Assembly (NCBI GenBank): GCA_024500155.1
Contig: CM044877.1
Span: forward strand, 34,285,001 to 34,349,000
Direction: 5' to 3'
Length of the DNA: 64,000 nucleotides
DNA from: Chenopodium formosanum
Taxonomy: Eukaryota; Streptophyta; Magnoliopsida; Caryophyllales; Amaranthaceae
In this document: one piece after another, positions 10,681 to 21,703 of the stretch
Position numbering within the stretch: the first letter of the stretch is position 1
Layout: each line of letters starts with the position of its first letter
The notes under the pieces: generated by a model
What the model saw: only the letters and a program-made list of their open reading frames with translations
The model's database searches: none
Told to the model about the DNA's origin: nothing
Position numbers and translations under genes: made by a program

Positions 10681-11075
10681 CTCATCAAGCACACCCCGGG
10701 GACTAGCTTCTACAACATCAACAAAATTCAAAAGTTAGAAATAACCATCAAGCTTCAATTAGGAGAAAAATAATTATCTTGGGTTTGTGACAAACTCAAA
10801 AACAGGGCATACCCCAAGCTCTCAGCGTCGCTATCTAAGGCTCAGCTCCCGGCTTATCTATATCACCCCTCAACCTTGGGTAATTTTTAGCAAAGAGAAT
10901 GCATGCCGAGATCTTGGCTAATAGACTCAGCTTGAGCATGCTCTTGATACTTGAAGCTAGGCCCTCGGCCTAGAGGAGGCCTCAACATGACAAGTTAAGC
11001 CTATCGGCATCTCCCAGCCTAAAGTTGGCTCTTTACTCCCTCCACTCGGCCTATTGATTTATTCTCTCATCTAGG

Positions 11076-11335
11076 CCTCCATTCGCTCGGCCTATTCAAT
11101 CACTCTCTCAACTTGGCCTCTATCCGCTTGGCCTATTCATCACTCTCTCAGCTTGGCCTCCCTCCGCTCGGCCTATTCAATCACTCTCTCAACTTGGCCT
11201 CCCTCCGCTCGGCCTATTAAGTCACTCTCTCAGCTTGGCCTCTATCCGCTTAGCCTATTCATCACTCTCTCATCTTGGTCTCCCTCCGCTCGGGCTATTC
11301 AATCACTTTCTCAACATCGCCTCCCTCCGCCAGAG
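11076..11335 (+). repeat. 41-bp tandem array
   Basis: About six copies of a 41-bp unit carry cctccctccgctcggcctat followed by tcaatcactctctcaacttgg. Some copies have lost one base. The 62-codon frame over it is not a gene. Confidence 0.85.
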
Positions 11336-11665
11336 GTATAAAGTTCTTTGGGTTATTTTGAAAGAGTACCTCGACTTGGGGTATAAAGATTCTTGACTTT
11401 TTATTTCTCAAAGTTTTACCTCCTGGGGGTATAAGACACTTGGTTTATTTCTCAAGATACCTCCTCCTGGGGGTTAAAGCATTTGGTTTATTTCTCAAGG
11501 TACCTCTGCCTAGGGGTATAAAGCACTTGGTTTTGTTCTTAAAAGTACCTCAGCTTAGGGGTATGAAGCACTTGGTTTTGTTGTCAAAGCACCTCCGCCC
11601 GGGGTACAAAGTTTCTTGGGTTTTTATTCTCAAAGTTCCTCCGACTAGGGTACAAAAGTTCTCGG
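11336..11665 (+). repeat. about 45-bp tandem array
   Basis: About eight copies of a unit carrying tataaagcacttggtttt, then ttctcaaag, then tacctc and a GGGG-containing end. Lengths vary from 43 to 48 bp. The repeated tataaag words look TATA-like but are simply part of the unit. Confidence 0.8.
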
Positions 11666-11689
11666 ACTTCAGAAATGCCGAGAGCTAGG

Positions 11690-11995
11690 GGTAGCAACAC
11701 CCCGGAGAGCATGCCCTCCTCTCACCTTCTCTCACTCCTCCCTCACCTAGGGGTGACAATCAAACTACCTTAACACCCCGGAGAGCATGCCCTCTTCTCA
11801 CTCTCACTCAATACTCCCTCACCCCTGGGTATAGCTCCCTCACCCCGGGGTATAGCTCTCCCTCTCACTCAATACTCCCTCACCCCGGGGTATAGCTCCC
11901 TCACCCCGGGGTATAGCTCTCCCTCTCACTCAATATTTCTCCCTCACCCCGGGGTAGCACACTCAATATTGCCTCACCCCGGGGTAACACCCAGC
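11690..11995 (+). repeat. ctcaccccggggtatagct array
   Basis: Short units of ctcaccccggggtatagct alternate with ctccctctcactcaata. The palindromic ccccgggg core recurs about eight times, spaced 19 to 45 bp. Confidence 0.8.
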
Positions 11996-12018
11996 TAAGC
12001 CGAAGTAAAACCTCACAA

Positions 12019-12021
<3 letters not shown>

Positions 12022-12053
<32 letters not shown>
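12022..12053 (+). repeat. (CT)n microsatellite
   Basis: About 16 uninterrupted CT dinucleotides inside the LARD-like element. Confidence 0.95.
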
Positions 12054-12055
<2 letters not shown>

Positions 12056-12059
12056 GCAT

Positions 12060-13775
12060 TGCCCCGACTCACAGGTTCCTAAGGGGAAAAACTTAAAATC
12101 CTGAAGTAAAACCTCTTGGCACTGCCCATCAACCCTTTCGGCCTCACTAATCTTTCTCTCTCTCATGCCTCGCAAAAAATCTCACGCGCGCGGCTACCCT
12201 CTCGGCTAGCAGCACAAAAAATCACCAAGTAAAAACCAAAACACTTAAGCTCTCTCCTTGACTTACCTCACCTCAAAGCCTAAGTTAAACCCAAAGCTCT
12301 CAACTATGTTTCCTCTCCCAAACATCTCTCACCCTCGCGCACCTCGGCATCTCTCGGCACCTTTCGCTCTCCTCATCATGACCGAGCTAACCGAGCACAT
12401 CCCTTCGCTTTCACTTTACTTGGGTTTTCACGAGAATTCTCAGTAGGTGACCCCCTCGGCCTAGCAAGCCCAGCCGAGCCCTCGGCTCTTCTCAGCTATC
12501 TCTCTCCTCACTCACTCATTCGGCCTGAAATACCCCTAGGACGTCATCCCTCACCCTTTCGGCCAACATTAAAACCTTCAGGCCTCACATCCCTCTCTCA
12601 CCTTAGCCGAGCGCTCAGCACGCGCCCGCATCTCCCTCGGCCTCACACCCCTTCGACACAGAACTCGAAGGCAAAACCCGAGTAAAACTCGAAACCCCTT
12701 CGGCCTCCGCACATCTACCCCCTCGGCACATGCGCCTAATCCCGTCAGCCGCACAATGACCCCCTCGGACATGCGTCTACCCTCTCGGCCAAGAGCAAGC
12801 CTCAGCTCCTCTCACTCTCGCGCCTCCCTCAACTAAGGATACCTAAGGGTCTGAATGCTCAACCCTTTCGGCTCTCTCGCATCACTAGCAGCCCTCAACC
12901 CTTTCGACTCTCTCTTTCAGCCTCTCTCCCTTATTACACCTCCCACCCGTATTTCTCTCCTAACCCCGGGCTGCCCTCCGCACGCCGCGCACCACGCACC
13001 CCCTCGGTGCGCCGCACACCCAGAAAGTAATGCAGGACACCCCCTCGGCCCTCGGCTCTCCCTCACATCACTTGGCAGTACCAGGAAAAACCCCTCAAAA
13101 ATCAAACACAAACCCCAACATTCGAAAAACCAATTATAACACCCCTAGCCGATGAACACCGATTAATGTGACTTGAACACTCAAACTCTCAAGAACTTGG
13201 GAGAAAATTGGGAGAATTTTTAAGAATTTTCTCTAAGGAAAATGAGAAATGAAAAGCAAGTAGTGTGAAGGGGGAGTTCATATGTTCAAAGCTAAGGAGA
13301 TGACAATTCCTCAAAACCCTGGTTCAAATGGGCCTAAGTGATCCTTGAGCCCAGAAAGTCACCATTGAAGGATTAAGCTTAATTACCAGTTAGCAGGGAA
13401 TCATCATCAGATTGTCTCTAGAAATCCCTAGCTCATTAAAAATGGAGATAAGACATGCCTTCAGCAAAATACATGGAGCTCAACCTGAAGAAAATATTCT
13501 GAAAATGGTAATTTCATCAATTACCCTTAAGCCATCATCAGGCTTAGCCCTCAAAACTACTCAATCATCTGAATTAAAGTACCTTCTATGCATTGCTTGG
13601 GGCTGGTCTTCACCCTTGCAAGTCGCTTGGGGCTCTTTTTACCCTTGGGGCACGTTTTAGCCCTCTGGTACGCCTCAGGATTTACTTCAGCATATGTGAC
13701 AACTTCTCTCATCTCTATTCCGCGTGATATCCGAACTTCATGCGATCTCGTTCCCACATCACGTGTGGGGCTAAA
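12060..13775 (+). other. LARD-like element, GC-rich and 3' non-coding interior
   Basis: The region to about 13140 is C-rich with scattered ccctcggcc words, as if made of degraded array units. From 13140 to 13775 it is less repetitive. The last bases before the 3' LTR, gtggggctaaa, are the only candidate polypurine primer and are short. No protein domain was recognised on either strand. Confidence 0.7.
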
Positions 13776-14242
13776 TGTTTGGGCCTAGTCCATTGTCCTA
13801 AGCCCAGTGACCTGGAATTACGAAAATACCCCTCCATGAACCAGCCCATCATTAGTCAGAGCAAAGTACGGATTTACCCCAAATCTGTCCAATTAAGTAC
13901 AACTTCTGCCACCTGAAAGTATATCTATAAATAGCTCTCCAATCATTGATGATAGTAACTTTTTCCTAATTCTCTAATCTTCTCTCTCTACTTTATCTTT
14001 CTAAAGTACTCTTTCTCTCTCTACTTTCTCTCACTAGAAAGTACATTCGCTGACATAAGCATCGGAGGGGCTTTCCCGGGTCACACCCCCGGGGTAGTTA
14101 ACCTTCTTTCTTTTGCAGGCCTAGCTCTCGGACAGCAAGGCGTAGCTGAGAGAAATTCGGACATACATTGGACATAGTTCTAGGACATCTTGATTACCTT
14201 TACTACCCTAAGACTCCCAGGAGCATTCTGTTTCCAGAAACA
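13776..14242 (+). repeat. 3' LTR of the LARD-like element
   Basis: Same length as the 5' LTR (467 bp) with about ten single-base differences and no indels by eye. It is followed directly by the target duplication cctat. Confidence 0.95.
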
Positions 14243-14247
14243 CCTAT

Positions 14248-14709
14248 ATTTTTAGTTCAATCTCCCCTTAATATAGTAATTGTAGTTCTATTTATAAGCT
14301 GCGTTCCTTTGTGCCATTGTGTGTGGGTGGGGTTTTTTTTGGGTGGGGGGGGGGGGAATGAGATGATGGTTCCTGAATTGGTATCACACTAATAAAACCA
14401 TGTCGGAATTGCAGCTTTCAAGCTATCTTTTTTCCCTGTGTTCTGCATATGTCATGTCCTTTGATCTATCTATGAAAAACTATATATGTTTTTCATATTT
14501 TCTATAAAGAAGACAGTAGTAATTGGCTCAATCACATGCTACAGAATACTGTAAAATTATTTGAACTTTGAAGTCTTATTTCACTGCTATTAAGTTGTCC
14601 TATATGTTTCTCCGCATCTACTCTAATTTCACATAATAGGTTCTTTAATGAAATTTATTCTCGTCATACTTTAGCAAACATTGCTAACCTGTTCTGTTTT
14701 CGGTTTTAG
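14248..14709 (+). other. GHR copy 1, intron 2, right part
   Basis: This is the resumption of the intron, ending at acceptor ggttttag (14709). A T8/G-rich homopolymer lies at 14333-14356. The last 200 bp resemble the corresponding end of intron 2 in copy 2 (63500-63719), which supports paralogy. Confidence 0.7.
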
Positions 14710-14715
14710 TGTACC

Positions 14716-16287
14716 ATGGCTCAGACTGCAGAAGATACAACAGCAAAGACTGGTGCTTACATTCGCCCTCCATCAAAATTCCGCAATTTTATTTCAAGAG
14801 ATCAAGGATCAGCCTTTCTGCCTGAGTCTGGAAGATATCACCTATATATATCTTATGCTTGTCCTTGGGCATGTAGATGCCTTTCTTTCTTGAAGCTTAA
14901 AGGGCTTGAAAAGGCGATCAGTTTCTCGGTAAGATGGGCATCTATAACTGATACAATGTTTATACCATCATATGTAGAGCTCTAGCTTAGTATAACATAT
15001 CATTTCCTTGCACTTGCAGTCTGTCAAAACCAAATGGGAAAGAACAAAAGAAGGTGATTCACAAATGGGATGGGTTTTTCCCAACTCTGATACTGAAGAA
15101 CCAGGTGCTGAGCCGGACCCTTTGAATGGTGTAAAGACTATCAGACATCTTTATGAGCTTGCAAGTGCTAATTACTCTGGCAAATATACAGTTCCTATAT
15201 GTATCACTCATTCTATGGCACTAACATGACAATTTTCGTTACCCTATCTTTTGATTTACAAACTTGTTTTCTACAGGTTGTTTGGGACAAGAAACTTCAC
15301 ACAATTGTAAGCAATGAGAGCTCAGAGATTATTCGCATGTTAAACTCTGAGTTCAATGATGTAGCTGAGAATAGGAATTTGGACCTTTATCCCCATCACT
15401 TGCGAACTCAAATTGATGAGGTTAATGAATGGATATATGATAAGATCAACAATGGTGTCTACAGATGTGGATTCGCCACTAAACAAGAACCATATGATCA
15501 GGTTAATACCGTTGTTTTTTGAATCTTACCTTATGATCCATCTATGTTTTGTTGGCTTTTGATAGGCATTGTTCTGGTGCTCAACCTTGTGTCCTGATGA
15601 TATCTGTTTATGATCCATTTCTTAGGTTGTTGATGGACTATACGAAGCGCTGGGAAAATGTGAAGAGATACTTTCTACACAGAGATATCTATGTGGCAGC
15701 TCGCTAACTGAAGCAGATATTTGTTTATTTGTTACACTAATACGGTTTGATGAGGTAAATTAACCATGGGTAGCAGAGTAGCAGTTAGCTCACTGGTTTC
15801 CAGTCTCACTATCCAAAAATTCAGGCTTACATAAATGTATTTCAAGTTGTTTGTGTTACAAATTTCCTACCTTTTAGCCACATGATATAACATTTAGCTG
15901 CATTTGAAAATGATATAAGGGTGACTAAAATAATCTTCTTCTTAACCAATGTACAACCTGATAATCCTGTGAGTCATGCTTTAGATAATTTTGGTTCATT
16001 TCTGTGTGATTGTGCTCTTCGCTTTAACTATACTTTTCTCGATCTGCTCATAGGTGTATGCTGTTTACTTCAAATGCAACAAGAAACTGATCCGCGAGTA
16101 TCCAAACTTGTTCAATTACACTAAAGATATCTTCCAAATTCCTGGCATGAGCAGCACAGTGAAGATGGATCACATCAAGAAGCACTATTATGGAAGTCAT
16201 CCTTTCCTTAATCCTTACGAGATCATTCCTCGTGGCCCAAATATCGACTTCTCTTCTCCCCATGATAGAGAAAGGTTTTCTTCTTAG
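14716..16287 (+). CDS. glutathionyl-hydroquinone reductase (Xi-class GST, ECM4/YqjG family), copy 1
   Basis: The enzyme removes glutathione from glutathionyl-hydroquinones, using GSH. Five coding exons join in phase 0: 14716-14928, 15020-15196, 15277-15501, 15626-15754 and 16054-16287, giving 325 residues, the usual family length. The N-terminal thioredoxin fold carries the catalytic motif CPWA (Cys49) and a cis-proline pair V129-P130 at the end of exon two of these. The C-terminal helical domain follows, with [37 protein letters not shown], and the conserved end [19 protein letters not shown]. The intron after exon 15020-15196 starts atatgt instead of gtatgt, which should impair splicing right after the cis-proline codon. 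The start at MAQT is chosen because the upstream targeting exon is out of frame. Without the targeting peptide a cytosolic product is expected, if any is made. Active Cys is followed by CRC where copy 2 has SRC. Confidence 0.88.
15197..15276 (+). other. GHR copy 1 intron with non-canonical AT donor
   Basis: Coding similarity places the exon end exactly after ACAGTTCCT (Thr-Val-Pro). The next bases are atatgtatc, where a gtatgtatc donor would be normal, so the first intron base appears mutated G to A. The acceptor ctacag at 15271-15276 is normal, and the next exon resumes in frame with GTTGTTTGG. The minor-spliceosome donor atatcctt does not match. Retention would add a short tail and a stop within the intron (frame closes by 15229). 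Confidence 0.65.
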
Positions 16288-16442
16288 TGCTGCTGACAAA
16301 ACTGTTCGAATTATTGTCATAAAAAAGTGTCTCTTGCTTGGCATGTAGGCCTTAGATGGTTGGCCTTCCTGTATTTGTTACTTAATGTGGGATTTCTCTT
16401 GCTCATGTAAGATGCATATTCTAGTATGTCATATATAGTTGT
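16288..16442 (+). other. GHR copy 1, 3' untranslated region and insertion site
   Basis: About 150 bp between the stop codon and the Tat element. It ends with gttgt (16438-16442), the probable 5-bp target; the other side reads gttgc at 28038-28042, a one-base mismatch. The original transcript end probably lay here or in the sequence now at 28043 onward. Confidence 0.55.
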
Positions 16443-16873
16443 TGTTTCGGGTGAAAATAATGGGACCTAGCCGAAGGTCCAATGAAGTGGATGAAGACTA
16501 ATCCGGTCCAAATGATGCTGGGCCGAAGGTTTCCTGCACAGCAAATACACGTAAACTGGCCTTGGGGGTGGATCTGAGGAAGACCCCTCCGATGCCGAAG
16601 TCAAACAGTGTTTAGAGAGAGAGAAAGCTATGTAAGAGAATTAATGCTTGAGGTTTTTCTGTGAATTGATGATAAATGACTCAATTGAAGGCTTTTATAC
16701 CTTAGCATGACAAAGGAAGGAGGATGATTAGGCCGGACTCAGTCATGGGCTGACCATGACAATTTGGGCCGCTTGACTTATGCTGACTTGGCTTAATTGG
16801 AGGCTTGGGCCTTGACCTTGGAATATTGGGTCATTTAATGACTAGGCCCAATTAGCTTAATTGGACCCAAACA
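16443..16873 (-). repeat. 3' LTR of Tat1
   Basis: Left-hand LTR, 431 bp. On the plus strand it is followed by a C-rich tract (16881-16887) whose complement, ctggggggcaag, is the expected polypurine primer site next to a 3' LTR on the minus strand. Confidence 0.92.
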
Positions 16874-17389
16874 ACTTGCCCCCCAGACCCGATTTGGAAG
16901 GATGACGGGTCGGGTTTGAATCCAATAAAAATGGAGGGAAGTAAATGATTTAATTAAATCGGAAGATTTAAATTTTAAACAGTCATTAACTAAATAACTG
17001 TAATTAAGATAATTAGTGGGGAAGTTGAATGGATAATGGGCGGTTAGTTAAGAGATAGAGTGTTTAACGGTTACTTAAGGAGGTTTTTAAGAGAAATTAA
17101 GCATTTTGGCTTTCTAAATTCCCATTTTCTGGAAATATAAACCAAATTCGCCATTTCTCTCCTCATTTCTTCACCAACTCACTTTCGAACTCTCTAAAAC
17201 CCAGTGCTTCCGCTTCGAAACTTCGTTCCACCCCCGAAATCAAAGCTTGACGCTCAAGTCGTTGCTCCAATCCACTGAGTCGGCGAGTCTCGATTCTCAT
17301 AAAGGTAATTTTCTTCGAATTTCCCTTGATTTTCTTAATTTTTTCAAAGAATTCCTCTTTTCCCGACTTCCTTTCTCGCGAATTCATCT

Positions 17390-18901
17390 ATGGCTCGTTT
17401 AAGAGGTCGCCGGACTGGGAGACGAGGTCAGGCCAGGGACCCCAGGGATCGCGCCGACATATGGAATGGGGAACGCGTCGAGGAAGACCCGGAAAGGGGG
17501 ATTCCGACGGTCCCCTTGAACGTAGCTGCCCCTCAGCGAGGGGTCGAGGCTGGGCCTGCCCCTCAGCAGGGTACCGAGGCTGGGGTTGCTGAACAGGAGG
17601 AAGATCTGCCTTCTGTGCTCTGGGATTTGCTACCTGGGCATGTCGAATGGCAGAATGCCGAAGCCCAGAGAGCTATGATTGACAATACCCCTTATTATTG
17701 GTGGGTTAGGCACGCCGAAGCTTATCGGTTTGCCGAACATATCGAGTTACACTACGGCATCCTTGAAGAAGATGGGTATTGGTGTCGAATGCCCTCGCCT
17801 ACTGACAGAATTCATCGCCCTCCCCCTGTGTATGTGGGAGTATACACTCGGCAACTGCAATACGGGCTTCGGTTCCCCTTGGATCCCTTCGTCAGGGACA
17901 TTTTGATAAAATACAAGATCTCCCTGTGCCAGTTGACTCCCGTCAATATTCGGCGGGTGATGACTTATCTCTGGGTATGCAGGTTCTTTGCTGTTGAACC
18001 GAATCTACACTGCTTCCGAAGGATGCATCAGCTGGTGCAGAACACCCAAAGTATATATGGTCTTCATGGGGGGCCTTGCTGGTGGCGAATTGAGAGTCAT
18101 CCGCAATATTTGACCATGTGGCCGAACGACTCTTCGGATAAGGACTGGAGAGGCCAGTGGATCCGGGTGAGGGCCCCTGCTGATCCGGAGCATCCCTACT
18201 TTTTCGGGGCCCCTCGCTATCTCTCTAGGCCCGATCCGAACATGCAAGATTTGGGTCCTGAAGACCCTGATACCGCCAGCCACCCAAGTTATGAGCAGAT
18301 GAGCTTTTTCGGGAAGCAGAAAAATCCTGGGGAGACTGGCCGAATGAAGTTCATCCCCACCCGATGGCTTCCGAATAACCACTACGTCTTCCAAGAGAAG
18401 ATGTTAGCAGCTGTCGGCCTCAACCGAAAGCACAGAGGCGGTAAGTACCTTCGGCTGGGGCCGAGGTCTTCACTTTGTTATTGCTTTATTTGCTTTGTCC
18501 ATATCTTAGAGCTAACCTTCGACTTCTCCTTTTAGAGTTGAGCGAGGCTACCTCCGGCATTGACTACGATCGGTTGGGAGTGAATGCTGAAAGGGTCATC
18601 TTAGACCGAGCTCCAGCTATCACCGCTCCGAAGGATCGTCCTCTGCACCTACACTCGACGGGCCTTCAGATCGAGGCTGCTGCAGATTATCTGAAGCAGA
18701 AGCCTTGGTGGGAGAAGCGGGATCCTTTGAGGCCTTTGCTCGCCGAAGAAGTACTCGCCGCTCAGGCTGTTGAAGAGGTGACTAGGGCCATCAACTACCT
18801 AGAAAGGGGTGAAGGGACTTCTAGAGCTGCCGAGGTCCGGCTGAAGACTTTGGTAAGTCTTTCAGCGCTTGCTTTCTTTTCTTTTCTTTTCTTCTTCTTC
18901 T

Positions 18902-18942
<41 letters not shown>

Positions 18943-20851
18943 GATCCTTTCTTGCTCCCCCACTTCTGCAGTATGAGAAGGAGGGCAGAAGGAGAGAAGG
19001 GAAGGGTCCGGCATTGTCAGAAGACCTTTCAGAGCTTGAATCTTCAGACTCTGACGATATGGACGATCAGCCTCTGGAGCAGAGGAAGAGGAGAAGGACG
19101 GGTCCAGCTGTTATGGGTCCGGGAGAGTTCACGCTGAGGCCAATGCCTGGTGTTATAATAAGGGAACCTGCTGCTGGCCGAGGCAAGGTACCAATAAGCA
19201 CAGGGGGTCCTCCGCCCCGACTCAGCCACCACCGCCGATTCCGTCGCCGCCGAGGACCCCTCCACCATCTCCTACTGCTGACATGGAGGTGGACCAGCGA
19301 ACTCCTGATCCGAAGGAGGGGGTTCCTGAAGCGGTTTCCAACAAGGGGAGTGCTAATGAGCTCCCTAATGTTGAAGTTATTGGAGTAGCCGAAGAGGCGG
19401 CTACTGCTGAAGACGAGGCCCCTAGGGGCTTCAGTGCTGAGATTCAGCGGGAGGTTGACGCCTTGACAAGTCAACCTATCAGTGAGGCTGAAGAAGCCCA
19501 GGCTGGAGGGGCAACGACTGAGCCCAAGAAAGCGAACGAAGCTCTATCGACTTTGTTCCCCTCCTTCAAGTCTTTCCAGTCCGGGGACATGGGGTTCTCA
19601 GCCAAGAAGTGCTCTATCCCAAATGGCGTTAGGGCCAAGATCTGGGGGAGACACAGGGAAAGTGCTGAAGCTTACTTCGGCGGTTGCTCCGAATTATCTG
19701 AAATGGAGCAAGTCCGAGAGTGGTCTGTTCGGGCAACCGCTGGAATTGCCGAACCCGGTCCTTCAGTACCAGATCCAGCTAGAGACAACCAGTGGCTGCT
19801 GATGCAGGTATGTAATAAGATCCTGCACCTTTAGCATTTCCAGTTCATTCCACTTGTAATTTTTTATTAACTTAAATTCCATTCTGGCTCCACAGGTTGT
19901 CTACAACCACACCCTGACCTGTGAGATGATTGACACGCTCTAGGGAAGGGTGGACATTGCTGAAACAGAGGCGAAGCTCGCCCAGCTGAAGCAAGAGAAG
20001 GCTGAGCACAGTGCTAAGGTCGTGATCGACTCCTTCAACACCTTCTGCGATGAAATGGAGAAGGATGTCTTGCCTCAGATAGATGAGGGTGAGGCCCTGC
20101 TCAAAGCCTTCGGCGCAGTTGACATTCCCAGCCTTAAAGCCAAGATCCAGCAAAAAATTGACGCTGAGGTTAAATCTCAAGTGCTGGCCCGAGATGAGAT
20201 GTCTCGGCAAAAGCTCAAGATCTTGGAGGCTAACGTCAAACAACACCGCGAAGCTTGTGAAGTAAGGGAGATGGAGTTGGTCGAGGCCGAGATTCAGCTG
20301 GAGTCTTAGCGGCAGAGTATCACCAGCCTGGAGGTTCAACTGAAGAACCAGGAGGAAGATCTTTCCCAGGCTCGTGACAAGGCCGAGCAGACTGAGCAGA
20401 GGCTTGCCGATACCGAGGCTCAGTTGAAGGAGCAGCGAGAGTCCTCCCAGAAAGCCTTGGAGGAGGTGAAGAAGAAGCTGGCCGATGCTGAGGCTCAGCT
20501 AGCCCTCAGGGTTTACACCTAGGAGGAGTACTCGACTGCCTACCTCAGCGGCTATGGGGTTGCTCGGAGACTGGCTCTTCATGCTGCGCCCGATCTGGAC
20601 TAGTACAGTGCAAAATCTAGGCTAAGGACCCCAAGGATCCTCATATGCAGCAAGCCAGTCAGGCTGAAGTTGATTTGCTGGCTCGCCTCCAAGCCAAGGA
20701 TGCAGAGATGAAAGAGGATGAGCTGAAATAGGCTGAGATGAAAGAAGCTGAAGTCCAGGCTTCAGTTCAACCCGCCTCTTTTGCAGCTGGGGCTGATGCC
20801 GCGCTGGACTCCACCCTCGCTGGGTTACCTGACCCTCCAGCTAAAGCATAG
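17390..20851 (+). pseudogene. spliced antisense gene of Tat1 (putative gypsy-type transposon domain, coiled-coil tail)
   Basis: This gene runs against gag-pol. Four exons fit clean GT-AG introns: 17390-18440, 18536-18852, 18972-19807 and 19896-20851, with frame kept at the first two junctions. Exon 1 has a basic start and the block YVGVYTRQLQYGLRF to TPVNIRRVMTYLW, which resembles the plant domain named putative gypsy type transposon (Pfam PF04195). Exon 3 is acidic and proline-rich and contains a frame change between about 19150 and 19220. Exon 4 is long heptad-like coiled coil (AETEAKLAQLKQEKAEH and onward). In-frame TAGs (19941-19943, 20307-20309, 20520-20522 among others) break it. A T-tract fills intron 2. 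Function is unknown; the fold suggests a DNA-associated or structural protein. Confidence 0.75.
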
Positions 20852-21703
20852 GGACTCGGGCAGTCGTCTTCAGAATCTTGCGGATCAACTTGCTCTTAAT
20901 ATGATAGATGCCGCTTTCTGACTGTTTTTGCCTCTGTTTTTGCTTCAGCTTGCCTCAGTGTACAAACTATTTATCTTTTTGCCCTGTACGCATTTCGGCA
21001 GCTGTTATTTTCCGCTTGTGGGCGGCTGCCGATATTATCTTTTAGTTTGCTTGAACATTTATGCTTTGTAGCTCGTAATCCGAGCATGATTTCGTACTTA
21101 TGAATTTGATATTTCCCTCATACTGCTTTGCTTTGAACTTGCATTTTTTTTTTTGCTAAGTACAAAGCTTCAGCTTAGAGGTGTCAACTGAGGCAGTCTG
21201 CACTTGTTGTGCTTCTTGCCTTCCTAGAGATTTGAAGACTTGCTCTTCAGATTTCTGAGATCATTATCGTTTTCCTTGTCTATTTTCTGCCAGTTTATGC
21301 TTTTGCTCTTGATTTTCTATCTATCTTAAAAATGGATATCTCAAACACAGGGCCAACTGAAGGCAGTATTTCAGATAATGGCTATCTGGGATACAGGGCT
21401 CAGTTAAGGCAATATCCCAGATTTGTCCATGGACTCATTGCCTTGTAGAACAAGTCTTACTGAGGTTTTCACCCCAGCTCAAAGACCAGAGTCCTTTAAA
21501 AAGGCGAGTTTATCGGCAATCTGAAACCTGGTGCTCTGAGGGCAAAGGTTTCGGACTGGGCCGAAGGAAACCCTTAAAGAGTAGATAGCATAAAGAAAAA
21601 GCGGGAGAGTAAAGATTGCAAATGTTTATAGAAAATAGTGGCTCTGAGGCCTTTCATTAATAATTCAAAATGTACTTACAAAGATTGTTCTGCCTCAAAG
21701 GGT
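20852..21703. other. Tat1 spacer between the converging genes
   Basis: No coding sequence recognised. It separates the 3' end of the antisense gene from the integrase stop codon. It contains two related copies of a cagggctcagttaaggca-like passage near 21350 and 21390, and would hold both transcription ends. Confidence 0.55.

Larger units (their letters stand above)
8053..14242 (+). mobile_element. complete non-coding LTR retrotransposon (LARD-like, Tat-type primer site) in a GHR intron
   Basis: The element is 6190 bp long. Its two LTRs are each 467 bp (8053-8519 and 13776-14242), beginning tgtttggg and ending gaaaca, and the 5-bp duplication cctat flanks it exactly (8048-8052 and 14243-14247). 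By eye the LTRs differ at about 10 positions (about 2%), so insertion is fairly recent. A primer-binding site follows the left LTR. No gag, protease, RT, RNase H or integrase can be recognised in the 5.2-kb interior. It carries a short gag-like start and then at least six different tandem arrays. It fits the class of large retrotransposon derivatives that move with proteins of a coding relative. The shared primer site suggests a Tat-lineage partner; that is inference. It sits in sense orientation in intron 2 of GHR copy 1 and brings its own promoter. Confidence 0.95.

Noticed and set aside
8780..12000. CRISPR-like arrays
   Set aside because: Repeats are contiguous or degenerate without unique spacers, and the genome is a plant nuclear one.
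15197..15276. U12-type AT-AC intron in GHR copy 1
   Set aside because: The donor atatgtatc does not match atatcctt, no ttccttaac-like branch site was seen, and the intron ends in cag.
16048..16344. 98-codon minus-strand frame over the last GHR exon
   Set aside because: Shadow of the conserved C-terminal GHR exon.
18005..18394. 129-codon minus-strand frame
   Set aside because: It lies opposite exon 1 of the Tat1 antisense gene, whose product has a recognisable domain; this strand shows none.
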